Of a DNA stretch of 64,000 nt, positions 16,074 through 24,814 are shown in pieces. Made by a program: the position numbers and the translations under genes. The number at the start of each line of letters is the position of its first letter. The stretch's first letter is position 1. This stretch comes from Provencibacterium sp. (GTDB lineage: Bacteria; Bacillota; Clostridia; Oscillospirales; Ruminococcaceae). The stretch is from assembly GCA_022792175.1 (NCBI GenBank), contig JAAWAN010000018.1:16401-80400 (forward strand), read 5' to 3'. The notes under the pieces are model-generated. The model made no database searches and was not told the DNA's origin. It saw nothing but the letters and a program-made list of their open reading frames with translations.

Positions 16074-17219
16074 ATGGAAAAAGTACGCTGCGGATTGGAC
16101 CGCATAAAGGAATATGACAGCCTGTTTGCGGGAAAGCGCATCGGCCTGCTGACGATTCCCGCCGCTATCAACAGCGATTTTGAAAACGCCATTGAGGTAT
16201 TTCACCGCCATTACCAGCTGACGGCCATTTTTTCTCCGGAGCATGGTGCCCGGGGAGAGCTGCAGGCGGGAATGCCGGTGAGCACCTATGTGGATGCGCA
16301 TACCGGCATCACCGTACACAGCATTTATGGCGAGCAAACCCATCGGATGACGGCCGAGCAGGCCGAACATTTTGATATTCTGGTCTATGATGCGCAGGAT
16401 GTCGGCTCCCGCTTTTATACCTACCTTGCCAACCTCAAGGAGTGCATGGAGCTCTGTGCGCAGCTTGGCAAACCGGTCGTCATTCTCGACCGGCCCAACC
16501 CCATCGGTGACAAGGTGGAAGGGAACGTTCCCTCGGAAAACTACCTGTCACTGGTGTGCGCCCATACCATGCCGCAGCGGTATGGCCTGACCTGCGGGGA
16601 GCTGGCGCAGATGTTTAACGGCGAGCGCCATATCGGCTGCGAGCTGCATGTGATCCCCATGGAGGGCTACCACCGGGGGATGCGCTGGGAGGATACCGGT
16701 ATGCACTATGTCAATGCCAGCCCCAATCTGCCGAATTTGGATGGGATTTTCCTCTATAACGGTACCTGCTATTTTGAAGGGACCACCGTTTCAGAGGGCC
16801 GCGGCACAACGCGCCCGTTTGAGCTCATCGGCGCGCCCTGGCTGAACCCCTTTGAGCTGGCGGACCGGATGAACGGCATGGGACTGGCAGGGGTCCGCTT
16901 CCGTCCCACCTATTTTACGCCGACCTTTCAGAAGCATAAGGATACCGTCTGCGGCGGGGTGCAGATTCATGTGACCGACCGGGAAGCGCTTTGCGCCGTT
17001 GAGGTAGGGCTTCGCCTGTTCGCACAAATCCGCAAAATGTCCGAGGGACATGACTTCTGGCGCCAGGCTCCGGAGGGGCGGCTGCTGCAGATGGATGCCC
17101 TTGCTGGCTGCGAGGATCTGCGCGCCGACACGCTGGATGTGGATGCGCTGCTGGAAAAGTGGGGGGCACAGGCAGCAGCCTTCAAAGAGGCGACAGAAAA
17201 ATACCGCATTTATCAGTGA
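16074..17219 (+). CDS. namZ: DUF1343/NamZ exo-beta-N-acetylmuramidase, protein B
   Basis: 381-aa member of the NamZ family that cleaves terminal MurNAc from peptidoglycan fragments. It carries the canonical motifs FSPEHGARGELQAG (about residues 53-66), VYDAQDVGSRFYTY, VILDRPNPIG, NASPNLPNLDG and SEGRGTTRPFELIGAPW. No signal peptide or membrane segment is visible, so it should act inside the cell on an imported substrate such as a MurNAc-containing disaccharide. It begins 15 bases after protein A and precedes murQ. The product MurNAc would be phosphorylated by the kinase at 18208 and converted by MurQ. Confidence 0.9.
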   Translation: MEKVRCGLDRIKEYDSLFAGKRIGLLTIPAAINSDFENAIEVFHRHYQLTAIFSPEHGARGELQAGMPVSTYVDAHTGITVHSIYGEQTHRMTAEQAEHFDILVYDAQDVGSRFYTYLANLKECMELCAQLGKPVVILDRPNPIGDKVEGNVPSENYLSLVCAHTMPQRYGLTCGELAQMFNGERHIGCELHVIPMEGYHRGMRWEDTGMHYVNASPNLPNLDGIFLYNGTCYFEGTTVSEGRGTTRPFELIGAPWLNPFELADRMNGMGLAGVRFRPTYFTPTFQKHKDTVCGGVQIHVTDREALCAVEVGLRLFAQIRKMSEGHDFWRQAPEGRLLQMDALAGCEDLRADTLDVDALLEKWGAQAAAFKEATEKYRIYQ

Positions 17220-17302
17220 GCCCTTCCGCTTTGGCAGCTTTGTTTTTGATTTCATTGTTTGAGGCCGCTTTTAACCTGTATTAAGAATAAAGAGATGATA
17301 AT

Positions 17303-18223
17303 ATGGACGGACTTTTTGACCTGAAAACAGAATCCAACAACCAGGCATCGGTTAATATTGACTGTATGTCCCCACTGGAAATCGCTCAGCTGATGAATTA
17401 TGAAGATGCACGCTGCATATCCGCCGTAGAAAAGGAGACGGAGCAGATAGCCCAGGGCATCTCTCTTATCGAATGCGCCTTCCGAAAGGGCGGCCGGCTT
17501 CTCTATTTTGGCTGCGGAACGAGCGGCCGGCTGGGGGTTCTGGATGCCTCAGAATGCCCGCCCACCTTTGGAACACCTCCGGAAATGGTACTGGGCATCA
17601 TTGCCGGCGGGGATACTGCGCTGCGCCATGCGGTGGAAAACGCCGAGGATGATGCTGCAGATGGAGAGGCGCAGGCTGCGAAGCTGCAGGTTGGCAGCAG
17701 CGATGTGGTAGTTGGCATCAGCGCGAGCGGCCGCAGCCCCTTTGTGCTGGGCGCCATGCGCGGCGCCCGCCGGGCCGGGGCTGCCACCATCGGGCTGAGC
17801 AACAACCGCCGCTGTGAAATGGGGGCGGTTGCGGATGTGCTCATTGCGCCGGAGGTAGGGCCGGAGGTGGTTCAGGGTTCCACCCGCCTGAAGGCGGGCA
17901 CCGCCCAGAAGATGGTGCTCAATATGCTCTCCACCGGTGCAATGATCCGCATCGGCAAGGTTTACCGCAATATGATGGTGGATATGGTGCCGACCAATCA
18001 GAAGCTTCATATCCGCGCGGTGCGCCTGGTGCAGCAGAGCACTGGCTGCACCGAGCAGGAGGCCCTTCAGGCGCTGGAGGGATGCGGCTATCATGTGAAA
18101 ACGGCCATCATCATGATTTTAACCGGCCAAAACGCGCAGGAAAGCCGCGAGCTGCTCCGCGCGAGCGACGGCTATGTCCGCCGCGCTCTGGAACAGGAGG
18201 GAGTATCATCAACAGGCTTGTAA
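17303..18223 (+). CDS. murQ: N-acetylmuramic acid 6-phosphate etherase MurQ
   Basis: 306-aa SIS-domain lyase that removes the D-lactyl ether from MurNAc 6-phosphate, giving N-acetylglucosamine 6-phosphate. Diagnostic sequence includes YFGCGTSGRLGVLDASECPP (phosphate binding and the catalytic Glu region), then GISASGRSPFVLGA, GPEVVQGSTRLKAGTAQK and NMMVDMVPTNQKL. Length is normal. The C-terminal ~60 residues form the MurQ tail helices. Its stop at 18221-18223 lies inside the beginning of the next gene. It is the most secure marker that this operon handles MurNAc. Confidence 0.96.
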   Translation: MDGLFDLKTESNNQASVNIDCMSPLEIAQLMNYEDARCISAVEKETEQIAQGISLIECAFRKGGRLLYFGCGTSGRLGVLDASECPPTFGTPPEMVLGIIAGGDTALRHAVENAEDDAADGEAQAAKLQVGSSDVVVGISASGRSPFVLGAMRGARRAGAATIGLSNNRRCEMGAVADVLIAPEVGPEVVQGSTRLKAGTAQKMVLNMLSTGAMIRIGKVYRNMMVDMVPTNQKLHIRAVRLVQQSTGCTEQEALQALEGCGYHVKTAIIMILTGQNAQESRELLRASDGYVRRALEQEGVSSTGL

Positions 18224-19152
18224 TCGGCATTGACGGCGGCGGGACGAAGACACACGGCGTTTTAAGCGACCTGGGGGGACGGGTGATACAGGAGAGCTAT
18301 GCCGGCCCCTCCAATCTTGCGGCATACAGCGGGAAGCAGGTGCGGGAAAACCTTCGGGAGCTTGTCTCCCCGCTCATCTCCCGCTGCGGCGCGGCAGGAC
18401 CGGCCGCCGTCTGCATTGGAAGTGCGGGTATCTCCTTTGGAGACGCCCGCGAACAGCTGAGACAGATGCTCAAAGGTCTGTGTCCCGAGGCGGACGTTCA
18501 GGTGCTGGGAGATATGGAAATTTCCCTTTTAGCCAACAGTGCGGATGGCAGCGGCATCCTGCTGATTTCGGGAACCGGCTCCATCTGCCTGGGTAGAACG
18601 AAAAAGGGGGATACCTTCCGCGCCGGCGGCTGGGGGCATATCGCCTCCGACGATGGGAGCGGTTATTGGATTGGCCTGCAGGCCATCCGCCATACGCTGC
18701 GCGCGGCGGACGGCATGTGGCCTAAGGCGCTCCTGTACAGCCGGGTGCTTGAAGAGATGGGCTGCCAAGACTCCGGCAGCCTCGTTACCTTCCTTTCCTC
18801 CCCGGCATGCACCAAGGCCCGTGTCGCTCATCTGTGCGAGGCGGTGGAGGCCTGCTGCCTGCAGGGCGACCCGGCGGCGAAGGAGATTCTGGCGGCAGCG
18901 GCAGGGGAGCTCTTTGCGCTTGTGCATGCAGTTGCCGAACGGATGGGGTTTGAGCCGGGAAGCGAGCTGCCGGTATTTCTGGGCGGCAGCGTTTTGACCC
19001 GCTGCAGGCCCCTGCGGGAGGCTTTTGAACGGATGATGGATGCGCAGTTTAACGCGCGCCTGAAAAATATTGAACGGCCGGCTGCATGGGGTGCGGCGCG
19101 TGCCGCTGCAGAAGCCCTTCAAGAGGATGTTTTATGGACGAATTACTTCTGA
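18208..19152 (+). CDS. BadF/BcrA-type amino sugar kinase (MurK/NagK-like), apparent AUC start
   Basis: About 314-aa actin-fold kinase expected to phosphorylate MurNAc and possibly GlcNAc, as the clostridial MurK does. Phosphate-1 loop is IGIDGGGTKTHG at the very N-terminus, phosphate-2 is SGTGSICLGR, and GGWGHIASDDGSGYWIG is typical. No ATG, GTG or TTG occurs in frame near the expected N-terminus. A strong AGGAGG at 18195-18200 sits 7 bases before the ATC at 18208, and translation from there gives exactly the family start (NRLVIGIDGGG). The upstream ATG at 18082 would overlap murQ by over 140 bases. Overlap with murQ is 16 bases, suggesting coupled translation. Confidence 0.85.
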   Translation: MNRLVIGIDGGGTKTHGVLSDLGGRVIQESYAGPSNLAAYSGKQVRENLRELVSPLISRCGAAGPAAVCIGSAGISFGDAREQLRQMLKGLCPEADVQVLGDMEISLLANSADGSGILLISGTGSICLGRTKKGDTFRAGGWGHIASDDGSGYWIGLQAIRHTLRAADGMWPKALLYSRVLEEMGCQDSGSLVTFLSSPACTKARVAHLCEAVEACCLQGDPAAKEILAAAAGELFALVHAVAERMGFEPGSELPVFLGGSVLTRCRPLREAFERMMDAQFNARLKNIERPAAWGAARAAAEALQEDVLWTNYF

Positions 19153-19997
19153 AAATCCACCAGCTTTTACCGGATATGAACGCCACCGAACGCAAAATTG
19201 CTGATTATGTGCTGGAGCAGCCCTATGAGCTGATCCAGCTGCCGTTGCGGGAGCTGGCGAGTGCCATCGGCGTCAGCCAGGCGGCCTGGGTTCGTTTTTT
19301 CAAGCTTCTGGGTTTTTCAGGGCTCAAGGAGGTAAAGCAGGCCATCAGCTCCTCCCTGCTTCCGGAAAAGGCAGAGGAAGAGGAGGGGGCGGTCTATGGG
19401 GACATCATCGGCTTTGACTCCCAGGACCAGCTTTTTCGCTCGCTTGTGGAGCAGGAGATCCGCTCGCTGAGAGAAACGGCGCAGATTCTCGACTATTCCC
19501 AGCTGGAGAAGGCCGCCCATGCCATCCGCACCGCCTCCCGTGTAGCCTTTTTCGGTGTTGGCGCCTCCGGGCTGGTGGCGCTGGATGCGCTGCACAAATT
19601 TGCGCGCATCGGCATTCATGTGGCTGCCTGCATGGATTTACATCTCCAGCTGACCGTTGCTTCCACTCTGCAGAAGGGGGATGTGGCAGTGCTTATCTCC
19701 CACTCCGGACGCACGAAGGATACGCTGGATATTCTGGAGACCGCCAAAAAAAAGGGCGCGACCCTGATTGGCATTACCAAATACGGAAAGAGCTCTCTGG
19801 CAAAGTCGGTGGATATCCTGCTGCACACCTCCACGCCGGAAATCTCTGTGCGCAGCGGGGCCATGGGCTCGCGCACGGCACAGCTGCTCATTATCGATCT
19901 TCTCTTTGTCTGCGTAGCGAACAGCGATTTCCAGCAGGCTGAGCAGTACCTGACTGAAAGCTTTGAAACGGTATCCGGCCGCAAGAAGGCGCTATAG
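19134..19997 (+). CDS. MurR/RpiR family transcriptional regulator
   Basis: 287-aa regulator with an N-terminal helix-turn-helix (about residues 1-75, LRELASAIGVSQAAWVRFFKLLGF) and a C-terminal SIS sugar-phosphate domain (about 120-260, FFGVGASGLVALDA and ISHSGRTKDTLDI). MurR-type proteins repress MurNAc genes and respond to MurNAc 6-phosphate. The ATG at 19134 overlaps the kinase gene by 19 bases, so it is the last gene of the operon and probably autoregulates it. A perfect 10-bp inverted repeat lies 67 bases after its stop. Confidence 0.9.
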   Translation: MDELLLKIHQLLPDMNATERKIADYVLEQPYELIQLPLRELASAIGVSQAAWVRFFKLLGFSGLKEVKQAISSSLLPEKAEEEEGAVYGDIIGFDSQDQLFRSLVEQEIRSLRETAQILDYSQLEKAAHAIRTASRVAFFGVGASGLVALDALHKFARIGIHVAACMDLHLQLTVASTLQKGDVAVLISHSGRTKDTLDILETAKKKGATLIGITKYGKSSLAKSVDILLHTSTPEISVRSGAMGSRTAQLLIIDLLFVCVANSDFQQAEQYLTESFETVSGRKKAL

Positions 19998-20063
19998 GCT
20001 CTGCAGGCGCGGGCCGCTGCAGCCTGGAAGGAATCCGCTTTCTGGCTGGCAGAGAATAAACAG

Positions 20064-20090
20064 AATGTATAATTATTTAGATTATACATT
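20064..20090. repeat. Perfect AT-rich inverted repeat between convergent operons
   Basis: Arms AATGTATAAT and ATTATACATT around a 7-base loop. It could be an operator-like dyad or part of the termination region. No T-run follows directly. Confidence 0.6.
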
Positions 20091-20101
20091 ATTTGGATTA
20101 A

Positions 20102-20146
20102 AAAAGAAGGTCCGCTGCGGTACTATACCGGAGCGGACCTTCTTTT
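20102..20146. terminator. Bidirectional terminator between murR-type gene and the GH36 gene
   Basis: 15-bp perfect outer stem (AAAAGAAGGTCCGCT and its complement) with an inner CGGTA/TACCG stem. The A-rich left side and T-rich right side suit both converging operons. Confidence 0.85.
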
Positions 20147-20167
20147 GCCGGCTGCGGCGCTCTCTGC

Positions 20168-22081
20168 TCAGCCCTGCGCGAAAAACAGCTTTTCCTCTTT
20201 TACATAGGCATATTCCCCGCTTTCAAAGAGCGTGACAGTTTGCTGATGAACGCTTTTGACAGAACGGGGAGAGATATATTTATCGGTTCGGCCGATAACA
20301 GCGAAACCGTCTGCCAGCGGGACGACGGCGTACAGCCGAAAGTCGTCGGCGTTTTTTAAGCGCAGGGGCATGCGCTCCTCCCTGTTCAGTATCTGCAGCG
20401 AGCGGGAGAAGTGCTCATAAACGGCGAAGCGCTCTCCCTGCAGCCCCTCGATATCCGAGGGGGAAATGCTGCCGGATACCGGCTGTTCGCCGGCATCCAG
20501 ATTAAAGGCGGCGATGACGCCGCTCTCTCCGCAGGTGTTCTGAATTTTGAAGATGCGGCCGCAGGCGGTGGGGTCGCTGGTCAGGCAGTCTCTGGCGGGC
20601 ATGCCCGGGCGATCGCAGCGGAGAATCCGCCCATCAGAAAAGGTGAGCGGCCGGAGTATTTCACTTCGGCTTCTGCAGAGCGGATCGCTGATGTAGATGG
20701 GGCCGCCGCTCACCGCGCGCAGAATGCTGTTTTTAACCGCCTGCCCGTCATCCGTCCACCACATGTCCCAGTCGCAGTAATAAAACTGGCCCTGAATGAG
20801 GCAGTTGAAGGAGCACTGCAGAATGTGCTTCACAAACCAGTCCCTGTTTTCCGGGAGAAAATCATCGCTGCAGCGCGCAATTGGGCTGACGCTGCGGTTC
20901 CACATATCCTCGCTGGCCATGCCCATGCAGTTTATCATACAGCTGTCAAAGTGCTGGCCGGCGGCCGCCTCCATGGCCCCATGAAAGCTGCGCGCAGCCT
21001 CTCCTACCGGCGCAAGGCCCTTGTAGAAGCGGCGGGTCATGCTCTGGTTATCGATTTTGACAAAATCCGCGCCGCTCTGCCGGAGATAGCGGTTGCAGGC
21101 ATCATAATAGAGGTAAGCCCTGTCCTGCCGGTAGTCGGGGACATAAGCGCCGTCCGCGGCATGAATCAGCGTATCTTTGAGAGCCGCATAGGCTTCCCCG
21201 CCCGGCTCAATGCCCCGCCAGTAGCCGGTTGTCGGATACCACATGCCGATTTTCAGCCCGTATTCCTTCATCCGGTCGATGCAGTGCAGGAGCCCCTGCG
21301 GGAAGCGGACAGGGTCCGCCCGAAAGGCGGTGAGCGGGGAGGAGTGCATGAGCGTAAACATCTGCGGCCGCCCGTCATATGGCTTATCATAAAAATTGCG
21401 GACGTAGGCCCACATATCATCCAGAATCGCCCATTTGACCGGGATTTCCTTCCTTTTAAATTCTGCGCACTTTTTCAGCAGGTCCTCTTCGTTGATGCGG
21501 ATTTCCAGCGCATCCCAGCTGCACCAGCCCAGATATTCAAATATTTCGGGATAGCGCCGCTCCTCCCGGGTGCGGCAGCCGCCGCCAAGCAGCTTCAGAC
21601 CGGCCTGGGCGCACTGCTGCAGAAGGGAATAGGGGTTTTCTCCCTCGGCGGCCAGCAGCGCCAGCGCGCGCACCCCGCAGAGCCCCTCATACCAGCTGAA
21701 AAGCCTGGCCGTCAGCCCGCCCTCTTCGTTTCCCGCGAGCACGCATTTATAGCTTTCGGAAACCACCGGGAGCAAAACGCCGAAGCTGCCGTCCTCCTTT
21801 TCATAGATAAGTCCCTGCGTCTCCTCTGGAACCTCCCGCAGGGCTTTTCCGAAGGCGGGACGGCACCAGTATTCGCAGTAGCGGTAATCGGCCATCCAGC
21901 TTTTCAGCCCGGTAAGCGTGAGATCGATTCCGGCTCCGAAATCCGGATCCAGCCCCCGGTTGGCCGTCCCCTCCAGAAAAATGGCGGTTACCCCTTCGTC
22001 CGCTTCTTCTTTGGTGAAGACAGGGTAATCTATCCGCTCCCCATCCTGTGTATTCAGATAGGCCCTTTGAATCTGAAACAT
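20168..22081 (-). CDS. GH36 family protein (raffinose synthase/alkaline alpha-galactosidase type)
   Basis: 637-aa cytoplasmic protein with the GH36D/Sip1 architecture: an N-terminal beta domain, a TIM barrel from about residue 185, and a short C-terminal beta domain. LGWCSWDA marks strand 1, WAILDDMWAY strand 2, and DFVKIDNQS carries the expected nucleophile Asp. RCSDDF, in ARCSDDFLPENRDWF, carries the acid/base Asp. No signal peptide. It is the last gene of the minus-strand locus, 5 bases after the radical-enzyme activase. It probably hydrolyses or transfers an alpha-galactosyl-type glycoside imported by the ABC system; linkage and aglycone are unknown. Confidence 0.88.
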   Translation of the reverse strand: MFQIQRAYLNTQDGERIDYPVFTKEEADEGVTAIFLEGTANRGLDPDFGAGIDLTLTGLKSWMADYRYCEYWCRPAFGKALREVPEETQGLIYEKEDGSFGVLLPVVSESYKCVLAGNEEGGLTARLFSWYEGLCGVRALALLAAEGENPYSLLQQCAQAGLKLLGGGCRTREERRYPEIFEYLGWCSWDALEIRINEEDLLKKCAEFKRKEIPVKWAILDDMWAYVRNFYDKPYDGRPQMFTLMHSSPLTAFRADPVRFPQGLLHCIDRMKEYGLKIGMWYPTTGYWRGIEPGGEAYAALKDTLIHAADGAYVPDYRQDRAYLYYDACNRYLRQSGADFVKIDNQSMTRRFYKGLAPVGEAARSFHGAMEAAAGQHFDSCMINCMGMASEDMWNRSVSPIARCSDDFLPENRDWFVKHILQCSFNCLIQGQFYYCDWDMWWTDDGQAVKNSILRAVSGGPIYISDPLCRSRSEILRPLTFSDGRILRCDRPGMPARDCLTSDPTACGRIFKIQNTCGESGVIAAFNLDAGEQPVSGSISPSDIEGLQGERFAVYEHFSRSLQILNREERMPLRLKNADDFRLYAVVPLADGFAVIGRTDKYISPRSVKSVHQQTVTLFESGEYAYVKEEKLFFAQG

Positions 22082-22086
22082 TTCCG

Positions 22087-22845
22087 TTACTCCTTTGCTG
22101 CCGCACAGTCGGCCAGCATTTCATATTTTGCCTTCCAGAAGGGATTTTCCGGAAGCTTTTCCCAGGGGGAAACCCCGATGATTTCTGCAATAGCCGCAAG
22201 ATTTTCCGGGGTATCGCAGATGCCGGAGATGAGCGGCGTGCGAATGAGGTAGGGCTTGCCGCTCTGCTGCAGCAGGCGGAGGTTTTGCAGAATCGGCTCG
22301 TTGGAGACGCCGGTATATTCCCGGTGCAGCCGGTCATCCGCCAGCTTGATGTCCATCATCACATAGTCTACGGCAGACAGAAGCTGCGAAAAGAGCGCCT
22401 TTGGCGCATAGCCGCTCGTCTGCACCGCCTTGTGGCAGGAGAGATGGGAGAGCACCTCCAGCAGAAATTCCCCCTGATAGAGCGGCTCCCCGCCGGAGAA
22501 GGTGATGCCGCCGCCCGCCTGCAGATAAAAATCGAGCTTTTTCTGCAGAATATCCGCCAGCTCGCGGGCGGATATGCGCCGCCCGCTGAGTGAAACGAGG
22601 CCGTTTGGGCAGGCATGCAGGCAGCGGGAGAAGGGGGCGCAGTCCTCATGCCGGCAGGGGGAAAGGCAGCGCCCGCAGCGGGAACAGAGGCTGTGCTTTA
22701 TCATCAGCTGCGGCTCAGGGGAGAGTCCCTCCGGGTTATGGCACCACCGGCAGCGCAGCGGGCAGCCCTTTAAAAAGACGGTGATACGCGGCCCCGGCCC
22801 ATCATGCAGCGAAAACTCCTTGATATCGAATATGGTGCCGGTCAT
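22087..22845 (-). CDS. Glycyl-radical enzyme activating enzyme (radical SAM)
   Basis: 252-aa PflA-type activase that uses S-adenosylmethionine and a [4Fe-4S] cluster to abstract hydrogen from the partner's glycine. The cluster motif CPLRCRWC is C-x3-C-x2-C, preceded by FSLHDGPGPRITVFLKG. A Cys-rich insert at about residues 53-80 (CSRCGRC...CRHEDC...CLHAC) should hold extra Fe-S clusters, as in the non-PFL activases. TFSGGEPL is the SAM-binding GGE motif. Its start overlaps the stop of the radical enzyme gene by four bases (22842-22845). The partner is therefore clearly the upstream gene. Confidence 0.95.
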   Translation of the reverse strand: MTGTIFDIKEFSLHDGPGPRITVFLKGCPLRCRWCHNPEGLSPEPQLMIKHSLCSRCGRCLSPCRHEDCAPFSRCLHACPNGLVSLSGRRISARELADILQKKLDFYLQAGGGITFSGGEPLYQGEFLLEVLSHLSCHKAVQTSGYAPKALFSQLLSAVDYVMMDIKLADDRLHREYTGVSNEPILQNLRLLQQSGKPYLIRTPLISGICDTPENLAAIAEIIGVSPWEKLPENPFWKAKYEMLADCAAAKE

Positions 22846-24788
22846 AACGCATATTCCTGCCGGCGCATGACATGGTCCTGATATTCTTTATCCAGCTCGA
22901 CAAAGTAGGCGCTCCAGCCCCAGATGCGCACCACCAGCTGCCGGTGCTTTTCCGGGTGCAGCTGTGCATCCCGCATCTGTTCGAGGTTGACGGCGTTCAG
23001 CTGCAGCTGATGCCCGCCTAAGGCGATAAACTGCTGCACCAGCAGGGCCACCTTGCGGATACAGCCGCTGTCGGAGAACATGCTGTGGTGAAATTCCAGC
23101 GTCAGCGGGCCGCCGTTGATGGCGCGGGTGAAGTGCTGTTTGGTAAAGGAGCGCACGACCGAAACCGGTCCATCCGTTCTGGCAAACAGGCTGGGGGAAA
23201 AGTTGGTCCCGAATGGCTCGCCCCGCCGCCGCCCATCCGGCGAGGCGCCGATTTCTCCGGCATGCCAGAGGTAATACATCGCGCTGCCCGTTCCGGCGCG
23301 AAAACAGCCTCCCAGGCAGTTGCGGCGTCCCTGCAGGCTGTCGGCGAACCAGTCGAGCAGAAGGACCGAGAGGCTGTCTACATCGTCGCAGTCCATCCCC
23401 ATTTTTGGGGTTTCATAGCGCAGCAGGGGCAGCAGCTCTTCGTGTTTTTCAAAGTCGCTGTCCACCGCTTCGAGGAGAGTCTTTTTTGAGAAACGCTTTT
23501 CTTCAAAGATATATTTCTGAATGGCATAGAGCGAATCGGCCGCGGTAGCGATGCCGGTGCCGTGGATGCCGAAGTTGTGATATTTGATTTTCCCCATGCA
23601 GGCCTTCAAAAAGGGGGAGGGGACAAACCACAGATCATGAATGCGGCCGCAGATTTCATCGCACTGCCTTTCGATCTCCTCCTTTACCGCCTGCATGAAC
23701 TGCCCGAAGCTGCCGCAGCCGGGCAGATCCCGGTGCAGGCAGCGGTCGACTGCCCGGGGAAAGGAGAGTGCGCCGATGTTGGCGACATCCTCCCCCACGG
23801 CGGGAATGATGAACTCCCAGCAGGCGGCTACCACATAGTTTCTGGCATCCTGCGGGTCATAGCCGAGCTTCGTCAGCCCTTTGATGACGACATCATCATT
23901 CGAATACTGCGGGAAGCCGAGACCGGCGCGGGTCAGCTCGCTGCCCAGCTCGAAGACCTCCAAAGGGGTGTTTTTGCTGACCCGCAGATTGATTTTCGGG
24001 TCGATGAGCCGGAGATTTCCGCTGGCCCTAAGGCAGAGGCGGGAAAGAAGGTTAAAGCCATCGTTTCCGTCCTTATCGATGCCGCCGAGCACCATGCTCT
24101 GCCCGTTGTCCCCCTGCTGAACGCCTGCATACAGGTCGCTGTCCTTATTAAAGGAGAGGAAAAAGTCCTCCAGAAGCTCCAGCGCGCTCTGCTCGGTATA
24201 AAGCCCCTGCTCGATATCCTTTTTCAGATAAGGATAGATATACTGATCAAACCGCCCGGCGGTATTGTGGTAGTTGCCCTCCAGCCAGAGGGCAAAATGC
24301 AGGATGCGGAAAAACTGCAGCGCCTCGCGAAAGCTCTGCGCCCCATAGCGCGGTATGCGCATAAGCACATCGGCAATATCCTGCCGGCCCTGCCGCAGCG
24401 CTTCCTCCCGGTAGCGATCGGAGAGGCCGATAATGCTGTCGATGGCCCGCCGGCCATAGCAGTCGGCCGATTTTCGCCGCGCGAGCAGCCCATCCCGAAT
24501 GAGCCCCTCATAGTCCACCGAGAGATTGGAGTGGTAGCCCAGCTCATGGATAAAATGCTTTTCCCGTATCTGCACCCACTCCGCTTCGTTGAAAATATCC
24601 GGAATATTTTGAATGGTCCGGATAAAGCAGATTTTTTCCTCCGGCAGCAGCACCGGCGTTTCAGCGGCGCACAGCTGCTCAAACCGGCTGCACATCCGCT
24701 CCTCGGGCGGCGAAAGCGGATCGAAGGAGAGGGAAATTTCCCTGCGGTAGCGGTGGTGTTCCCCTTTCAGGAGATATTCCCTGAGCAT
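22842..24788 (-). CDS. Glycyl radical enzyme of unknown substrate, short PFL-like
   Basis: 648-aa anaerobic radical enzyme. The radical site is VVRIWGWSAYF with Gly at about residue 624, a variant of the usual RVxGY motif. The thiyl Cys is at about 323 in VVAACWEFIIP, with Glu two residues later, matching the C-x-E arrangement of dehydratase/lyase-type members rather than the Cys-Cys of pyruvate formate lyase. Most relatives are 780-850 aa; this one is shorter mainly before the thiyl Cys. It starts 27 bases after the regulator gene and is coupled to its activase. Sugar importer genes and a GH36 gene in the same run suggest a carbohydrate-derived substrate (inference). It does not match any characterised subgroup motif I know. 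Confidence 0.92.
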   Translation of the reverse strand: MLREYLLKGEHHRYRREISLSFDPLSPPEERMCSRFEQLCAAETPVLLPEEKICFIRTIQNIPDIFNEAEWVQIREKHFIHELGYHSNLSVDYEGLIRDGLLARRKSADCYGRRAIDSIIGLSDRYREEALRQGRQDIADVLMRIPRYGAQSFREALQFFRILHFALWLEGNYHNTAGRFDQYIYPYLKKDIEQGLYTEQSALELLEDFFLSFNKDSDLYAGVQQGDNGQSMVLGGIDKDGNDGFNLLSRLCLRASGNLRLIDPKINLRVSKNTPLEVFELGSELTRAGLGFPQYSNDDVVIKGLTKLGYDPQDARNYVVAACWEFIIPAVGEDVANIGALSFPRAVDRCLHRDLPGCGSFGQFMQAVKEEIERQCDEICGRIHDLWFVPSPFLKACMGKIKYHNFGIHGTGIATAADSLYAIQKYIFEEKRFSKKTLLEAVDSDFEKHEELLPLLRYETPKMGMDCDDVDSLSVLLLDWFADSLQGRRNCLGGCFRAGTGSAMYYLWHAGEIGASPDGRRRGEPFGTNFSPSLFARTDGPVSVVRSFTKQHFTRAINGGPLTLEFHHSMFSDSGCIRKVALLVQQFIALGGHQLQLNAVNLEQMRDAQLHPEKHRQLVVRIWGWSAYFVELDKEYQDHVMRRQEYAL

Positions 24789-24814
24789 ATGATTTTCCTC
24801 CCTGCTTTGGTATA

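Noticed and set aside
18082..18207. ATG 18082 as start of the sugar kinase
   Set aside because: It would add about 42 residues without family similarity and overlap murQ by over 140 bases. The strong AGGAGG further downstream fits the ATC start.
20411..22252. 613-codon plus-strand open frame opposite the GH36 and activase genes
   Set aside because: It has no family resemblance or ribosome site and mirrors the codon structure of the minus-strand genes. Such long antisense frames are common in this GC-rich DNA.
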